In this document: positions 54,086-63,096 of the stretch, one piece after another
Layout of the letters: every line of letters starts with the position of its first letter
Numbering within the stretch: the first letter of the stretch is position 1
DNA from: Alistipes montrealensis
GTDB taxonomy: Bacteria; Bacteroidota; Bacteroidia; Bacteroidales; Rikenellaceae
Length of the DNA: 64,000 bases
Reading direction: 5' to 3'
Assembly: GCF_018362775.1 (NCBI RefSeq)
Contig: NZ_JAGYXY010000001.1
Span: 449,126-513,125, forward strand
Program-made: the position numbers and the translations under genes
The notes under the pieces: generated by a model
The model's database searches: none
What the model was told of the DNA's origin: nothing
The model's input: the letters and a program-made list of their open reading frames with translations, nothing else

Positions 54086-54991
54086 TCAATTCCCAGAAAA
54101 CAATGATGCGGCTCCGACCATGGCCGCCCGGTCCAACAACGATGACAGCCGGATATCGAGCTTTCGCCCTTCATCGGCCAACCGCCCCTCGAGAGCCGGA
54201 CCGAAAAGCGGATATGCCCGGGCAATATTGCCACCCAATACAAGCACATCGCCTCGGAAACGGTCGAAGACAGGAAGGATAAATTCACCCAACCGCCGAC
54301 CGTATTCTTCGAAAACCTGCCGGGCTTCGGTCTCCGTACCGGCACGCCCAGCCACTTCCTTGACCCCGGCGACTTCCCGGCCAGTCAAGGCCTTATAGCG
54401 ACGGCAGAACCAACGTGTAGAAAAAGCATCGTCGGCAATCCCGCCCTCAAACGGCAGGCAATAGACCCATCCGTCGGCGGGAACCTCGGGCGCATCTGTC
54501 AAAAGCCGGCCCGCAGCCACGAACCCAGAGCCGAAGCCCGTCCCCAGCGTCAGGGCCATCACGCGGCCGGCTCCGCTTGCCGCCCCGCAGAAACACTCCC
54601 CGAGGGCAAACGCGGCCGCATCGTTGACGTAAAGACACTTTTCGACTCCCGTCCCGTCCAAACGGGCCAATAGCGATTCCGTAACATCGAGACCATAAAG
54701 CCGATCGAACTTGCGGACTCCCTGGATCAGGGAAACACCTCGTCCATAATCGAACGGTCCCGGGAAAGCCAGCCCCACGTTGCGCACCGTCCCCAGCCCG
54801 CTCGCATCGATCGCCCGGCGGATATTCTCCGCCCAGGCCGCCAGGACGGCCGAAGCGCCGGCCCTGCAATCGACAGGGGTCTCTATCGCCGGATATTCAC
54901 TGCCGTTCGGGACAGTCAGATCGACAACACGCGAACACACATGGCTGCCTCCAATGTCCACACCCACGGCATAATTGGCTATCATATTCAT
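54086..54991 (-). CDS. ROK-family sugar kinase
   Basis: A 301-residue cytoplasmic kinase. The phosphate-1 motif is VGVDIGGSHVCSRVVD, the catalytic Asp lies in YVNDAAAFALGE, and the ATP-binding stretch is MALTLGTGFGSGFV. The zinc-binding CxCGxxGCxE motif of many ROK kinases is not present. It starts 19 bases after the GH38 stop and is followed 7 bases later by the phosphomannose isomerase. It therefore probably phosphorylates mannose released by GH38 and GH92. Glucose, fructose or an N-acetyl sugar are alternatives. Confidence 0.9.
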   Translation of the reverse strand: MNMIANYAVGVDIGGSHVCSRVVDLTVPNGSEYPAIETPVDCRAGASAVLAAWAENIRRAIDASGLGTVRNVGLAFPGPFDYGRGVSLIQGVRKFDRLYGLDVTESLLARLDGTGVEKCLYVNDAAAFALGECFCGAASGAGRVMALTLGTGFGSGFVAAGRLLTDAPEVPADGWVYCLPFEGGIADDAFSTRWFCRRYKALTGREVAGVKEVAGRAGTETEARQVFEEYGRRLGEFILPVFDRFRGDVLVLGGNIARAYPLFGPALEGRLADEGRKLDIRLSSLLDRAAMVGAASLFSGN

Positions 54992-55010
54992 AATCGGTTA
55001 GAGATTTTCC

Positions 55011-58000
55011 TTACAATTGGATCCGGACAAACCGGTTTCCGTACGGTTCGAATGCGAGCTGCGAAACACGCTCCCCGGTTCCTTCTTCGACGACGTTCAC
55101 GACCTCGAACGGGATCGGCCTGCCGTCTTCCCCCGTCAGGATCAACCGGGCCGGAACACCATTCACCTCCCGGATATTCAACAATACGGAACCGTCCGCT
55201 GCTGCCGGAGAACACGAGGTCATAACCAGATTCGGGTCCTCGATCCGGAAATTCGACCGTTCCCACGACTTTCCGTTCTCCTTGCCGGCCGGGACGACAC
55301 GGGCATACAGCGGCACACGTCCACCCATTCCGAAGCGCAGAGCGGTGGAATTGGAAACATCCTCCCCGGAGGTCATGTAATAACTCCATCGGAATTCGCC
55401 TTCCTGGGAAGCGCGGAAATTCGTAGTCCAGTAGTTATTCATTACCCAGGAGAAAACATGGGGTTTATCGTAGGTTTTGTGAATCTGATAGGGATCGTCG
55501 AGCAGGCTTCCGAGCTGGAAAAGCGGAACCTGATCGCACCCCACCAGGAACTGCGCCTTACCGTTACGCGCCGCAACGACATGTTGTACCGTATTCCAGC
55601 CGGCCGAAGTCCCCGGAATCTGGTTTTCACCCGAGCTGACCATTCCGCCCGGAACGTCAAACAGCAGTTTCGCACCCTCCAACCGAAACGGGAAAGCAAC
55701 GTAGATGCCCGACGGCTCGGTTTCCGGGAGCCGCCTCATCGAATAGGCCAGCTCGATCCGCTTGGTATGGTTATATAACCGGAGTTCCGTCTTGACCCCG
55801 GATTTCGTTTCGCACCCGAGCGACTTCCCGACAAAACTAACGGATTGATAAATCGGGCCGGCAGTCGCCGAGACGAACCGGACATCAGTCAGTCCGGAAC
55901 GCTTGCAATGCTCAAAACGATGGCGCTCCATCTGCTTGCGATCATTCTCCAGCGACTCGTAAACGAATGCCCCCAGTTGCCACGGCGATTCGGGATCGAC
56001 CATTTCGAGTTCCAAATCCTTATCCACCAGGCTGCTTATGGCTCCGGTCCGGGGATCGAACGTAATCCGATAATAATCGTTCTCAACGACATGGTCCGTC
56101 CTGTCGATCCGCCCGGGTTCGGGCGCTGTCCCTTCGTCCAGCACGATCTCATAAGTGCGATAGCCCAGTGCCGGAATGTCCTCGGCATAAATGGCATAAT
56201 AACGACCCTCACGGCGCGAGCGCACCGGCTGAACATCCAACGCCTGCCCGTGCTCGTCGACGATCCGGAAAGCCCGGTCGATCGGTACGATCTCGTAATC
56301 GATATAGACCTGAACCAGTCCCGAACGCTGCCAGCCGAGCGAATTGAAAAAAGTGATCGTCGGACGTGCCGAGCGACGCAACTCGGGTTGCAGCAACCCG
56401 ACGGACGCCTCGTAAAGCATCTGCGCGCTTTTCAGCCCCTCCCAGGCATAGGAGCCTTTCTGCGCCCACTGCACCTGGCTGTTCTCCGACATCGGATCGC
56501 GAATACTCTCCGACGCGCCAAACGTATGTTCATCATAAAACAGCAGGTTTTCATGAATGCGCCGAACCTCCTCTTTCACGCCGGAGAAAAGCTTCCGGCC
56601 CTGGAATACCGCCATCGAAAGCATGCCTTCGATGGTAAGCAGATCGGACTGGGTACGGCGGGAAACACCGGTCTCCCGGGCAGCCGACCCGAAACCGTCC
56701 GTCCACCAATCGGGATAGGCGGCACGGTACACGGGCAGATCATCGGCATAACGCGAAGCAACATCGTCAAGGAACTCCCGGATCAGGGCGCTCCGCAGTT
56801 TCGGCCATGCATATTTTTCATTCCAGGCACGAATCAGTTCGCACTCCTTGGCCGAAGGGGGCGAGTTGTCGGTAAAATAGCCCGAATACTGCACAGAAAC
56901 GACATCGAAAGGATATCGCTGACGTTTCAGTTTGGCGATATAACCAAACACGCCTTCGGAAAAAGTTCCCATATCGCCACGTTCGATTCCCCAGTGGTTG
57001 CCGGTATTGTAATGGTCGGAACGATAGGAAATCAACGACTTGCCCGACGGCGACTCCCATTTGTAGACGGTCGGGCCCTCGAACGGAATAAGCGCCCGAT
57101 GGTTGTTCGAACCCATGGTCAGGTAACGAACGCCTAAATCGGGCAGGTAATCGGCCAGACACCACGCCACCCCGTTCACATCGTTCTGCATAGCCGTTGA
57201 AACGGGAAGACCATGCTGTTTGAACATGCCCACCGGGGCGAGAAAGGTCTTATAAGCATTTTCACCGGAGAGCTCCGACATATTGAAAAACATGGCCGTC
57301 ACTTCGATCTGTCCATTCTGTACGTATTTCATGAACTTGCGCACCTGCTCCTCCGGACGGATCCGCAGCCACTCCTTTACAGCCCATGCGGTTTCGCATG
57401 TCCACCGGAATTTCGAGTCGTCGGGATAGTTTTCCGTCATTTCACAATATTCGACAGCATAGTCGATATACCTGAGGTGTTCCGTCAGAATCTCCGTCTG
57501 CGGTTTGGTATATCCGATATCGGTATGGGTATGCTGCACAAGGTAAATAGTCCATTTGCCGACCGTATCCAACAAGACGGGGACGGAGCCGGCCGGTTTG
57601 TTTCCAGCCTGCACGGCCACGGTTACCTCCCGGCCCGAGAAACTTTCGGGAATTCCGGCTTCAACCTGGTTCAGGCCGCGTTTCAGGCGGATCGCCCCGC
57701 CTTTCCGGCCATCGAAACTCCACTCAGCCTCACGAGCCGCACCCCAGTTGGCAATCTGCATGCGCACCGGCTGCAACAGTTCCCGGTCCTTTCCGTACAT
57801 CAGGGCAGGGGAAGATTTCACCCCGAGCAATTCCACCCTGTCACGCAATTTCACGGTAGTCACATTCGCATTTGCCGTGAGGGTCAGGGCATCCCAGACG
57901 ACCCAACTCCCCGACTCGTTGCGGATCGACAGCCTGTTTTCTCCGGCCTGCAACGTACCTTCCGGCAGTTCCACACTGACTGCGAGGTTCTGCGAATCGG

Positions 58001-58451
58001 TAGTCCAACTCTGGAAATAGCTGGAATTTTTTCCGGCAGGAGTTTCAACTTTCGTCCGAAACCCGTTTACCGATATCTCCAGCACGGGAGGCGAATAGGG
58101 ATGCACCTCCACAAAATCCAGCATCAGCCGCACCCGGGTCTGCGGGGCGATCCGGCCGACGCCGAAACGAATCAGCAATTCACCGCCCTGCCTTCCGGCC
58201 CACACGTCTTTCGGCCCGGGAAACGCACAAGGAATACTCCGGCTGTCATCCGCACCGATTTGGCAGATCGTAGTTACACATGCATAACGTTTCGAGAAAT
58301 CCGAATAGGCAACATCACTCAAGGCGAATTCCCGGCAGGAAGCATCTTTCCCGCCAAGTCGCCACACGACGTAATCCTTCGAAAAAGCAATATGCAAGCA
58401 ACTGAATACAAACACAATGCACAACAGAAAATGCCGGTAGGAAATCTTCAT
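55011..58451 (-). CDS. GH38 alpha-mannosidase with N-terminal beta-sandwich
   Basis: A 1146-residue exported enzyme (signal about 1-24, ending IAFS). Residues about 25-200 form a beta-rich region with LLIRFGVGRI, LEISVNGF and LSIRNESGSWVVWDALTL, like carbohydrate-binding or lyase-type sandwich domains. The GH38 catalytic domain starts near 300: metal ligands in QHTHTDIGYT (His309, Asp311), probable nucleophile Asp424 (AMQNDVNG) and the late His in YDEHTFGASES. The C-terminal mannosidase beta-domains end at RFVRIQL. It removes alpha-linked mannose. It is the first gene after a promoter carrying the candidate GntR operator. Confidence 0.93.
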   Translation of the reverse strand: MKISYRHFLLCIVFVFSCLHIAFSKDYVVWRLGGKDASCREFALSDVAYSDFSKRYACVTTICQIGADDSRSIPCAFPGPKDVWAGRQGGELLIRFGVGRIAPQTRVRLMLDFVEVHPYSPPVLEISVNGFRTKVETPAGKNSSYFQSWTTDSQNLAVSVELPEGTLQAGENRLSIRNESGSWVVWDALTLTANANVTTVKLRDRVELLGVKSSPALMYGKDRELLQPVRMQIANWGAAREAEWSFDGRKGGAIRLKRGLNQVEAGIPESFSGREVTVAVQAGNKPAGSVPVLLDTVGKWTIYLVQHTHTDIGYTKPQTEILTEHLRYIDYAVEYCEMTENYPDDSKFRWTCETAWAVKEWLRIRPEEQVRKFMKYVQNGQIEVTAMFFNMSELSGENAYKTFLAPVGMFKQHGLPVSTAMQNDVNGVAWCLADYLPDLGVRYLTMGSNNHRALIPFEGPTVYKWESPSGKSLISYRSDHYNTGNHWGIERGDMGTFSEGVFGYIAKLKRQRYPFDVVSVQYSGYFTDNSPPSAKECELIRAWNEKYAWPKLRSALIREFLDDVASRYADDLPVYRAAYPDWWTDGFGSAARETGVSRRTQSDLLTIEGMLSMAVFQGRKLFSGVKEEVRRIHENLLFYDEHTFGASESIRDPMSENSQVQWAQKGSYAWEGLKSAQMLYEASVGLLQPELRRSARPTITFFNSLGWQRSGLVQVYIDYEIVPIDRAFRIVDEHGQALDVQPVRSRREGRYYAIYAEDIPALGYRTYEIVLDEGTAPEPGRIDRTDHVVENDYYRITFDPRTGAISSLVDKDLELEMVDPESPWQLGAFVYESLENDRKQMERHRFEHCKRSGLTDVRFVSATAGPIYQSVSFVGKSLGCETKSGVKTELRLYNHTKRIELAYSMRRLPETEPSGIYVAFPFRLEGAKLLFDVPGGMVSSGENQIPGTSAGWNTVQHVVAARNGKAQFLVGCDQVPLFQLGSLLDDPYQIHKTYDKPHVFSWVMNNYWTTNFRASQEGEFRWSYYMTSGEDVSNSTALRFGMGGRVPLYARVVPAGKENGKSWERSNFRIEDPNLVMTSCSPAAADGSVLLNIREVNGVPARLILTGEDGRPIPFEVVNVVEEGTGERVSQLAFEPYGNRFVRIQL

Positions 58452-58532
58452 TTTTTAACTGTTTTCGTTTTACACCTGAAATGGATGCGACACTCCGCCT
58501 CAATTGCGGCGCAATATCCGCCATACATATAG

Positions 58533-58543
58533 CAATATGTTCA
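58533..58543 (-). promoter_or_regulatory. Candidate GntR operator at the GH38 promoter
   Basis: The word TGAACATATTG on the - strand starts two bases after the -7 box, so it covers the expected transcription start. The same word, in the same place, occurs at the GH92 promoter. Confidence 0.6.
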
Positions 58544-58545
58544 TA

Positions 58546-58576
58546 CAAAGATATGCATATAATTTTTAATAACAAA
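58546..58576 (-). promoter_or_regulatory. GH38 operon promoter (TTTG-N19-TATCTTTG)
   Basis: On the - strand TTTG (58573-58576), exactly 19 bases, then TATCTTTG (58546-58553). This is a full match to the Bacteroidota -33/-7 promoter pattern. It implies a leader of about 90 bases before the start at 58451. Confidence 0.75.
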
Positions 58577-58671
58577 AAAAAGAGCCGGTTTGTGATTATT
58601 TTTTTACCATTAAAAGGACAAAATATTTTATCACAGATCAATAACAGCCTCAAAAGTTGCATTTAGACAGC

Positions 58672-58707
58672 AAAGGCCCGGTTGGAGTTTCCTCCAACCG
58701 GGCCTTT
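58672..58707 (-). terminator. Terminator after the MFS permease gene
   Basis: A perfect 16-bp stem, AAAGGCCCGGTTGGAG (58672-58687) with CTCCAACCGGGCCTTT (58692-58707) and a 4-base loop, 21 bases after the MFS stop. It separates the GH92-GntR-MFS block from the GH38 promoter. Confidence 0.88.
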
Positions 58708-58728
58708 GTATATACATATATTAATATA

Positions 58729-59877
58729 TCAGCGAACCGGCTTCAGCAACAGGGAACAGAAAATCAAGTAAATAACACACCCTAAAATCACGGCCAGCGA
58801 TCCGACCTGGCTGCCAACAGCATCTGCGACGGCCCCCATCAGCGGCGGAATCACGGCGCCGCCAAAAACCCCGGTAATCATCAGACCTGAAATCTCATTA
58901 GCCTTATCAGGCCGAATACGCAGGGCCACCGAATAGATAACCGGAAAAATACTCGAACAGGCAAACCCAATCAAGCCGACCAGCGACAGAATCGCCACCG
59001 TTCCCTCCATAAAAGAAAGCACAATCATGGCGACAAATGCCAAGAGGATGTTAATCCGGTAATAAGCGATATCCGACAGTCGGGCCAGCAACACCGATCC
59101 AATCAGCGCACCGGCAGTCCTGCAAAGAAAATAGACACTCGAACCGTATCCGGCATCCTGCACGGCAAAACCACAGCGCTCGATCAGCAGTTTGGGCGCC
59201 ACGGTATTCATCCCGACATCGGTCCCCACAATAAAGACAATACCCAGAAAAAGCAAAAAAACGGTGCGGTCTTTCAGCAGGCCGAATGTCTCTCCGAAAG
59301 TGGAAGCCTTTCCGGCCATAGGCCCCTCATCGATGGATGTCACCTGAAGCCACAGTGCAGACAGCAGGGTGATTCCTGCGAAAATCGGAAATAAATACTG
59401 CCAGTTCCCGAGCACCGAAGCAGAGAACGCCGCAATGAAGGGCCCTAAAAACGAAGATACGGCCTTGACAACCTGCCCCACAGTCAGCGAACTGGTAAGG
59501 GCATCGCCCCTGACGACGTTGGCCAGCAGCGGATTGAGCGCAACCTGAATGATCGTATTGCCGATTCCCAACAGCGCGAAAGCCACCATACAGGTAACCA
59601 GTCCATACGATACAAACGGAATGAGCATACCTACGATCGTTATTACATTACTGATCTGCACCATAACCTTCTGCCCCAGACGATTCATCACCATAGCCGT
59701 CGGCACGGAAAGCAACAGGAACCACAGGAATACCATGGACGGGATAAACCCGGCCAGCGTTTCACTAAGGCCGAAATCCGCTTTGACATAACTGGTAGAG
59801 ATACCTACCACGTCACAGAAACCCATCACGAAAAAGCCGAAAAGTACGGGCAGTACTTTTCCGATCGATTTATTCAT
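58729..59877 (-). CDS. MFS sugar permease (FucP/glucose-galactose type)
   Basis: A 382-residue inner-membrane transporter with about 12 hydrophobic segments. The N-terminal GFFVMGFCDVVGISTSYVKADFG and the loop MNRLGQKVMVQISN fit the fucose/glucose-galactose:proton symporter branch of the major facilitator superfamily. NPLLANVVRGDALTSSLTVGQ is also typical. It follows gntR by 29 bases. It probably imports mannose or small manno-oligosaccharides from the periplasm to the ROK kinase. The exact sugar is not determined. Confidence 0.9.
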   Translation of the reverse strand: MNKSIGKVLPVLFGFFVMGFCDVVGISTSYVKADFGLSETLAGFIPSMVFLWFLLLSVPTAMVMNRLGQKVMVQISNVITIVGMLIPFVSYGLVTCMVAFALLGIGNTIIQVALNPLLANVVRGDALTSSLTVGQVVKAVSSFLGPFIAAFSASVLGNWQYLFPIFAGITLLSALWLQVTSIDEGPMAGKASTFGETFGLLKDRTVFLLFLGIVFIVGTDVGMNTVAPKLLIERCGFAVQDAGYGSSVYFLCRTAGALIGSVLLARLSDIAYYRINILLAFVAMIVLSFMEGTVAILSLVGLIGFACSSIFPVIYSVALRIRPDKANEISGLMITGVFGGAVIPPLMGAVADAVGSQVGSLAVILGCVIYLIFCSLLLKPVR

Positions 59878-59906
59878 TGGAACTATTTTAAGCTAATGAA
59901 ATGAAA

Positions 59907-60650
59907 CTACTCCTTGGTAAATTCGATGGAATAGGTAAAACTGTCGGCACGGTAATACCCCACATTATATTCCACAGGCACATCATACATATCGAATACA
60001 TATCGTTCGCGTACCAGAATGGGATCACCTTCCTGAATATCGAGTTTCCGGGCGATATCAGCATTCGCGCTGCGGGCACTGATCATTTCGCGCGAAGTTT
60101 TCACCACGACACCGTAACTCTTTTCCAGCGTTTCATACAGCGGCCGGGACATATCCTCGTCCCCGCTAAGGCCAATGCCGGGATTGAAAAACGAAACAAA
60201 ATAGACGAAGGCCAAGTCAGTCCGCCCACGCAGACGTTCCAAACACAGCAATTTCTGCTCTTCGCCCGATTTGAAAAATTCGCAAACCCGTCCGGGAGGC
60301 AACTGCCAACTGACATGCAACTCGAAATTCTTGACAGTCATTCCCATAGAATACATTTCCTGCGAAAAACTCAGCCAATTGCGGCCATTGCTCATCACAT
60401 TCTGGGGTGCAACCGTCGTCCCATAACCTTTTTTGCGAACAAGCAGCCCCTCAAAAACCAACTTATTGATAGCCTGCCGAAGCGTATTGCGCGATATATT
60501 CATCTCGCGCGAAAGTTCAACTTCATTGGGAAGCAATTTCCCGTTCCGGTATTCCTCCTGTGAAATTAATTTCCGCAATAACTCCTCAGCCTGCAAATGG
60601 AGCGGCTTGGACGACGTGGGATCGAGTTGCAGTTTCATCTTGTCGAGCAT
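59907..60650 (-). CDS. GntR-family (HutC/UTRA type) transcriptional regulator
   Basis: A 247-residue DNA-binding protein. The N-terminal winged helix (about 15-80) reads LLPNEVELSREMNISRNTLR then INKLVFEGLLVRKKGYGT. The UTRA ligand-binding domain (about 95-247) includes LLCLERLRGRTDLAFVYF and GDPILVRERYVFDMYDVPVE. ATG 60650 or the in-frame ATG at 60638 may be the start; the latter leaves a more normal distance to the purine-rich AGAAGG. It has its own promoter. It probably represses the GH92 and GH38 promoters until a mannose-derived effector binds. Confidence 0.93.
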   Translation of the reverse strand: MLDKMKLQLDPTSSKPLHLQAEELLRKLISQEEYRNGKLLPNEVELSREMNISRNTLRQAINKLVFEGLLVRKKGYGTTVAPQNVMSNGRNWLSFSQEMYSMGMTVKNFELHVSWQLPPGRVCEFFKSGEEQKLLCLERLRGRTDLAFVYFVSFFNPGIGLSGDEDMSRPLYETLEKSYGVVVKTSREMISARSANADIARKLDIQEGDPILVRERYVFDMYDVPVEYNVGYYRADSFTYSIEFTKE

Positions 60651-60664
60651 CCTTCTGTTTATTA

Positions 60665-60695
60665 CAAATATAGTAAAAAAATCACGGACGGCAAT
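60665..60695 (-). promoter_or_regulatory. gntR promoter (ATTG-N19-TATATTTG)
   Basis: On the - strand ATTG (60692-60695), 19 bases, then TATATTTG (60665-60672), a full -7 match with a 3-of-4 match at -33. The candidate operator word seen at the GH92 and GH38 promoters is absent here. Confidence 0.6.
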
Positions 60696-60697
60696 TC

Positions 60698-62815
60698 TTA
60701 TCGTTCCGGCCGCGCCTTTTTCAGATAAAACACGATCTCAGCACCCCGGGCTATGTCGGCATGGCGCAGCCAGGGATGCTCCAGCCTCCGGCCGTCGAGC
60801 GTGATATAATCCACTTCGTTGCGCTCCGCGGACAAACCGGGAGCTTTCACGATCAGTTTTTTCCCATTTTCCATCGTCAAGACCGCCTCGGGAATACCGG
60901 GTGTGAAGAGGTAATAGAAATCCTGACCGGCATTCGGGAAAAGCCCCATCGAAGTAAATACATACCACGCCCCCATGGCTCCGCTATCTTCGTTATCGGG
61001 ATAACCCCGCGTCAGCGAAAAATCCTTTTCACGCAGCCGGTGCACGTAACGGGCCGTCAAGTCAGGACGCCCGCAATGATGGAAAATGAAAGGCGACAAA
61101 AAGCCCGGCTCGTTCGTCAGGTTAATCAAGCGGTTGTCAAACCCGCAGCAAAGCCGCTTCACCATCCGCTCACGACCGCCGCACAGCGAAACAAGGCGTT
61201 CGAAATCATGCGGGACGAAAAGCGTATAGATCCAAGAGTTTCCCTCATAGATATATTCCAGCCAGGAACCATAGTGTTTCGCGGGGTCGATATCGATCCA
61301 TTCGCCGTTTTCACGCCTCGGAGCGATAAACCCCTTGAAGCCCCGGCTTTCCAGTTCCGGATTGAAAATCTTATCCCAGTTACGCGAACGCTTCCGAAGC
61401 AATTCCGCACGCTCGGTATCGCCGATTATCGCCGCTACTTCCGCTGCGCAGAAATCATTATAAGCATATTCCATTTCGTAGCTGCAGCTCATAATCGCCC
61501 CTGTCTCGGGCTGCCAGCCCAAACGCAGGTAATCATCGCTCCGTTCTTCGAAAGCATGGTATTTGATCAGTTCATATGCCTGAAGCGGATCGAACCCCTT
61601 CACTCCTTTAACCATCGCATCGGCGATAATATTGTCCACGTCATCACCACCCTGTTTTTTCGGACCATCCCACGAACTGGTGAACGTCGGCTGACACATT
61701 CCGTTATGCGCGTAACGGTCGATGAACGAATTGATCGTACGAGCCACATAACTCTCTTCGAGGAGGATCATCAGCGGATATTTGGTCCGCCAGGTATCCC
61801 AAACGCAGTAATGGTCATCCAGATGAGGCATATCGCTCTCCCAACGGGGATTATCCCCCGTTCGGTCGCGCGGCATGACATGGCTGTGGTAAAGGGCCGT
61901 ATAAAACAACGCCTCCTGCTCGGGGGAAGCGCCTTTGATGCGTATCTTTCCAAGCGTGCGGTTCCAACTGTTTTCAGCGTCGGTACGAATCGCATCGAAA
62001 CTGCGGCCATCGGTCTCTTTTTCCAGAAAAGCAAGCGCATTATCGGTGCTTTTAAGCGAAATCCCGACATCCAACCGAACGCGCTTCTCTCCATCAGGCA
62101 GACTGATCTGTGCATACAACGACTTCGCCCCGTCGTCAAAAATCTTCACCTCCCGCGGCGCGACATCCAGTTTTACGGCAAAATAGACCTCGTAAGGAAG
62201 TTTGCTGCCGAATCCGCCGTAATAGCGGCCGAATCCCGTCAACAGGGATTTTCCGGCATCATAGCGAATCTCCCCGCCCTGGAAACGCCCGCCGACAAAA
62301 GGCACGATATGCTGGGTAAGATTATGGGCGATATCGAGCAAAATATGCTGGTCGTCCCGTCCCGGAAAAGTCATGCGATAAACCGCGCAATGATGGGTCG
62401 GGGTAATTTCGGTCCGGATTCCATACCGGTCGAGCGTTACGCCGTAATAATAAGGTGTCGCCTTTTCGTCCGACTTCGGAGAATCGTGCCCCTCTTCCGA
62501 GGGGTCGAATCCCACCTGGGGAGAAATAAACACCTGCCCATAACGCCCCCAACCGGTTCCCGAAACATGCAATTGTCCGAATCCCCGGACCGGTTGCGCA
62601 GGATCGTAACCATCATGCCCGCCTTTCGGGGTCTGCGGGGAGGGGTTTACCGACCCGTGGGGAAGCTGCGGCCCGATCACGCAACTACTCCGCCCGTACA
62701 CACCCATAAACATATCGACCCGGTCCGCCGGAGCGACTGCATAACACAACGTATTGAAACAGAATAAAAAGAATACCAGACAAGATACTTTAATCAGCGT
62801 TCGTAAAAATCCCAT
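60698..62815 (-). CDS. GH92 alpha-mannosidase
   Basis: A 705-residue exported enzyme with a signal peptide (about 1-26, ending TLCYA). The GH92 N-terminal sandwich starts with the glycine-rich substrate loop GPQLPHGSVNPSPQTPKGGH and GFGQLHVSGTGWG. The (alpha/alpha)6 domain carries the landmarks YCVWDTWRTKYPL and PDNEDSGAMGAWYVF, where the catalytic acids of the family lie. GH92 enzymes are calcium-dependent exo-alpha-mannosidases. It works with GH38 on alpha-mannans or high-mannose N-glycans. It is the first gene of PUL2 and has its own regulated promoter. Confidence 0.95.
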   Translation of the reverse strand: MGFLRTLIKVSCLVFFLFCFNTLCYAVAPADRVDMFMGVYGRSSCVIGPQLPHGSVNPSPQTPKGGHDGYDPAQPVRGFGQLHVSGTGWGRYGQVFISPQVGFDPSEEGHDSPKSDEKATPYYYGVTLDRYGIRTEITPTHHCAVYRMTFPGRDDQHILLDIAHNLTQHIVPFVGGRFQGGEIRYDAGKSLLTGFGRYYGGFGSKLPYEVYFAVKLDVAPREVKIFDDGAKSLYAQISLPDGEKRVRLDVGISLKSTDNALAFLEKETDGRSFDAIRTDAENSWNRTLGKIRIKGASPEQEALFYTALYHSHVMPRDRTGDNPRWESDMPHLDDHYCVWDTWRTKYPLMILLEESYVARTINSFIDRYAHNGMCQPTFTSSWDGPKKQGGDDVDNIIADAMVKGVKGFDPLQAYELIKYHAFEERSDDYLRLGWQPETGAIMSCSYEMEYAYNDFCAAEVAAIIGDTERAELLRKRSRNWDKIFNPELESRGFKGFIAPRRENGEWIDIDPAKHYGSWLEYIYEGNSWIYTLFVPHDFERLVSLCGGRERMVKRLCCGFDNRLINLTNEPGFLSPFIFHHCGRPDLTARYVHRLREKDFSLTRGYPDNEDSGAMGAWYVFTSMGLFPNAGQDFYYLFTPGIPEAVLTMENGKKLIVKAPGLSAERNEVDYITLDGRRLEHPWLRHADIARGAEIVFYLKKARPER

Positions 62816-62840
62816 TGCACTAATATGTATTGATAAACTC

Positions 62841-62851
62841 CAATATGTTCA
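62841..62851 (-). promoter_or_regulatory. Candidate GntR operator at the GH92 start site
   Basis: TGAACATATTG on the - strand, two bases after the -7 box, identical in sequence and placing to the GH38 copy. Confidence 0.6.
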
Positions 62852-62853
62852 TG

Positions 62854-62884
62854 CAAATAAACGCAAAATATTCGAAAAATCAAA
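62854..62884 (-). promoter_or_regulatory. GH92 promoter (TTTG-N19-TTTATTTG)
   Basis: On the - strand TTTG (62881-62884), 19 bases, then TTTATTTG (62854-62861), one mismatch from TAnnTTTG. It leaves a leader of roughly 35 bases before the start at 62815. Confidence 0.65.
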
Positions 62885-62895
62885 CGATATGTTCA
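62885..62895 (-). promoter_or_regulatory. Second, upstream candidate GntR operator at GH92
   Basis: TGAACATATCG on the - strand, just upstream of the -33 box and overlapping it at its end. With the start-site copy it brackets the promoter. Confidence 0.5.
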
Positions 62896-63042
62896 AAATA
62901 TAAAAAAATAAGACTTAAGAACACACCTAAACTTTTCCCGGAAAAAATTGCCGGACAAGCCCGCGTCCCGGGCGGCAAGGTCGCAGACAATCATACGGCA
63001 TGCAACTCGCTTCTCGCTGGGCAATAATGCCATCCGAATAAA

Positions 63043-63082
63043 AAAACTACCCGGCTGCTCCTGCGAGCAGCCGGGTAGTTTT
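63043..63082 (-). terminator. Terminator of the gene at the right edge
   Basis: A perfect 18-bp stem (63043-63060 with 63065-63082), loop CTGC, GC-rich in the middle with A and T ends. It lies 14 bases after the stop of the gene at 63097. The 150 bases between it and the GH92 promoter show no supported gene. Confidence 0.88.
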
Positions 63083-63096
63083 ACTGTTGAAAACGA

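Noticed and set aside
52312..54345. A longer version of the phosphomannose isomerase starting inside the ROK gene
   Set aside because: The extra 89 residues read as a shifted frame of ROK, and a good start lies 7 bases after the ROK stop.
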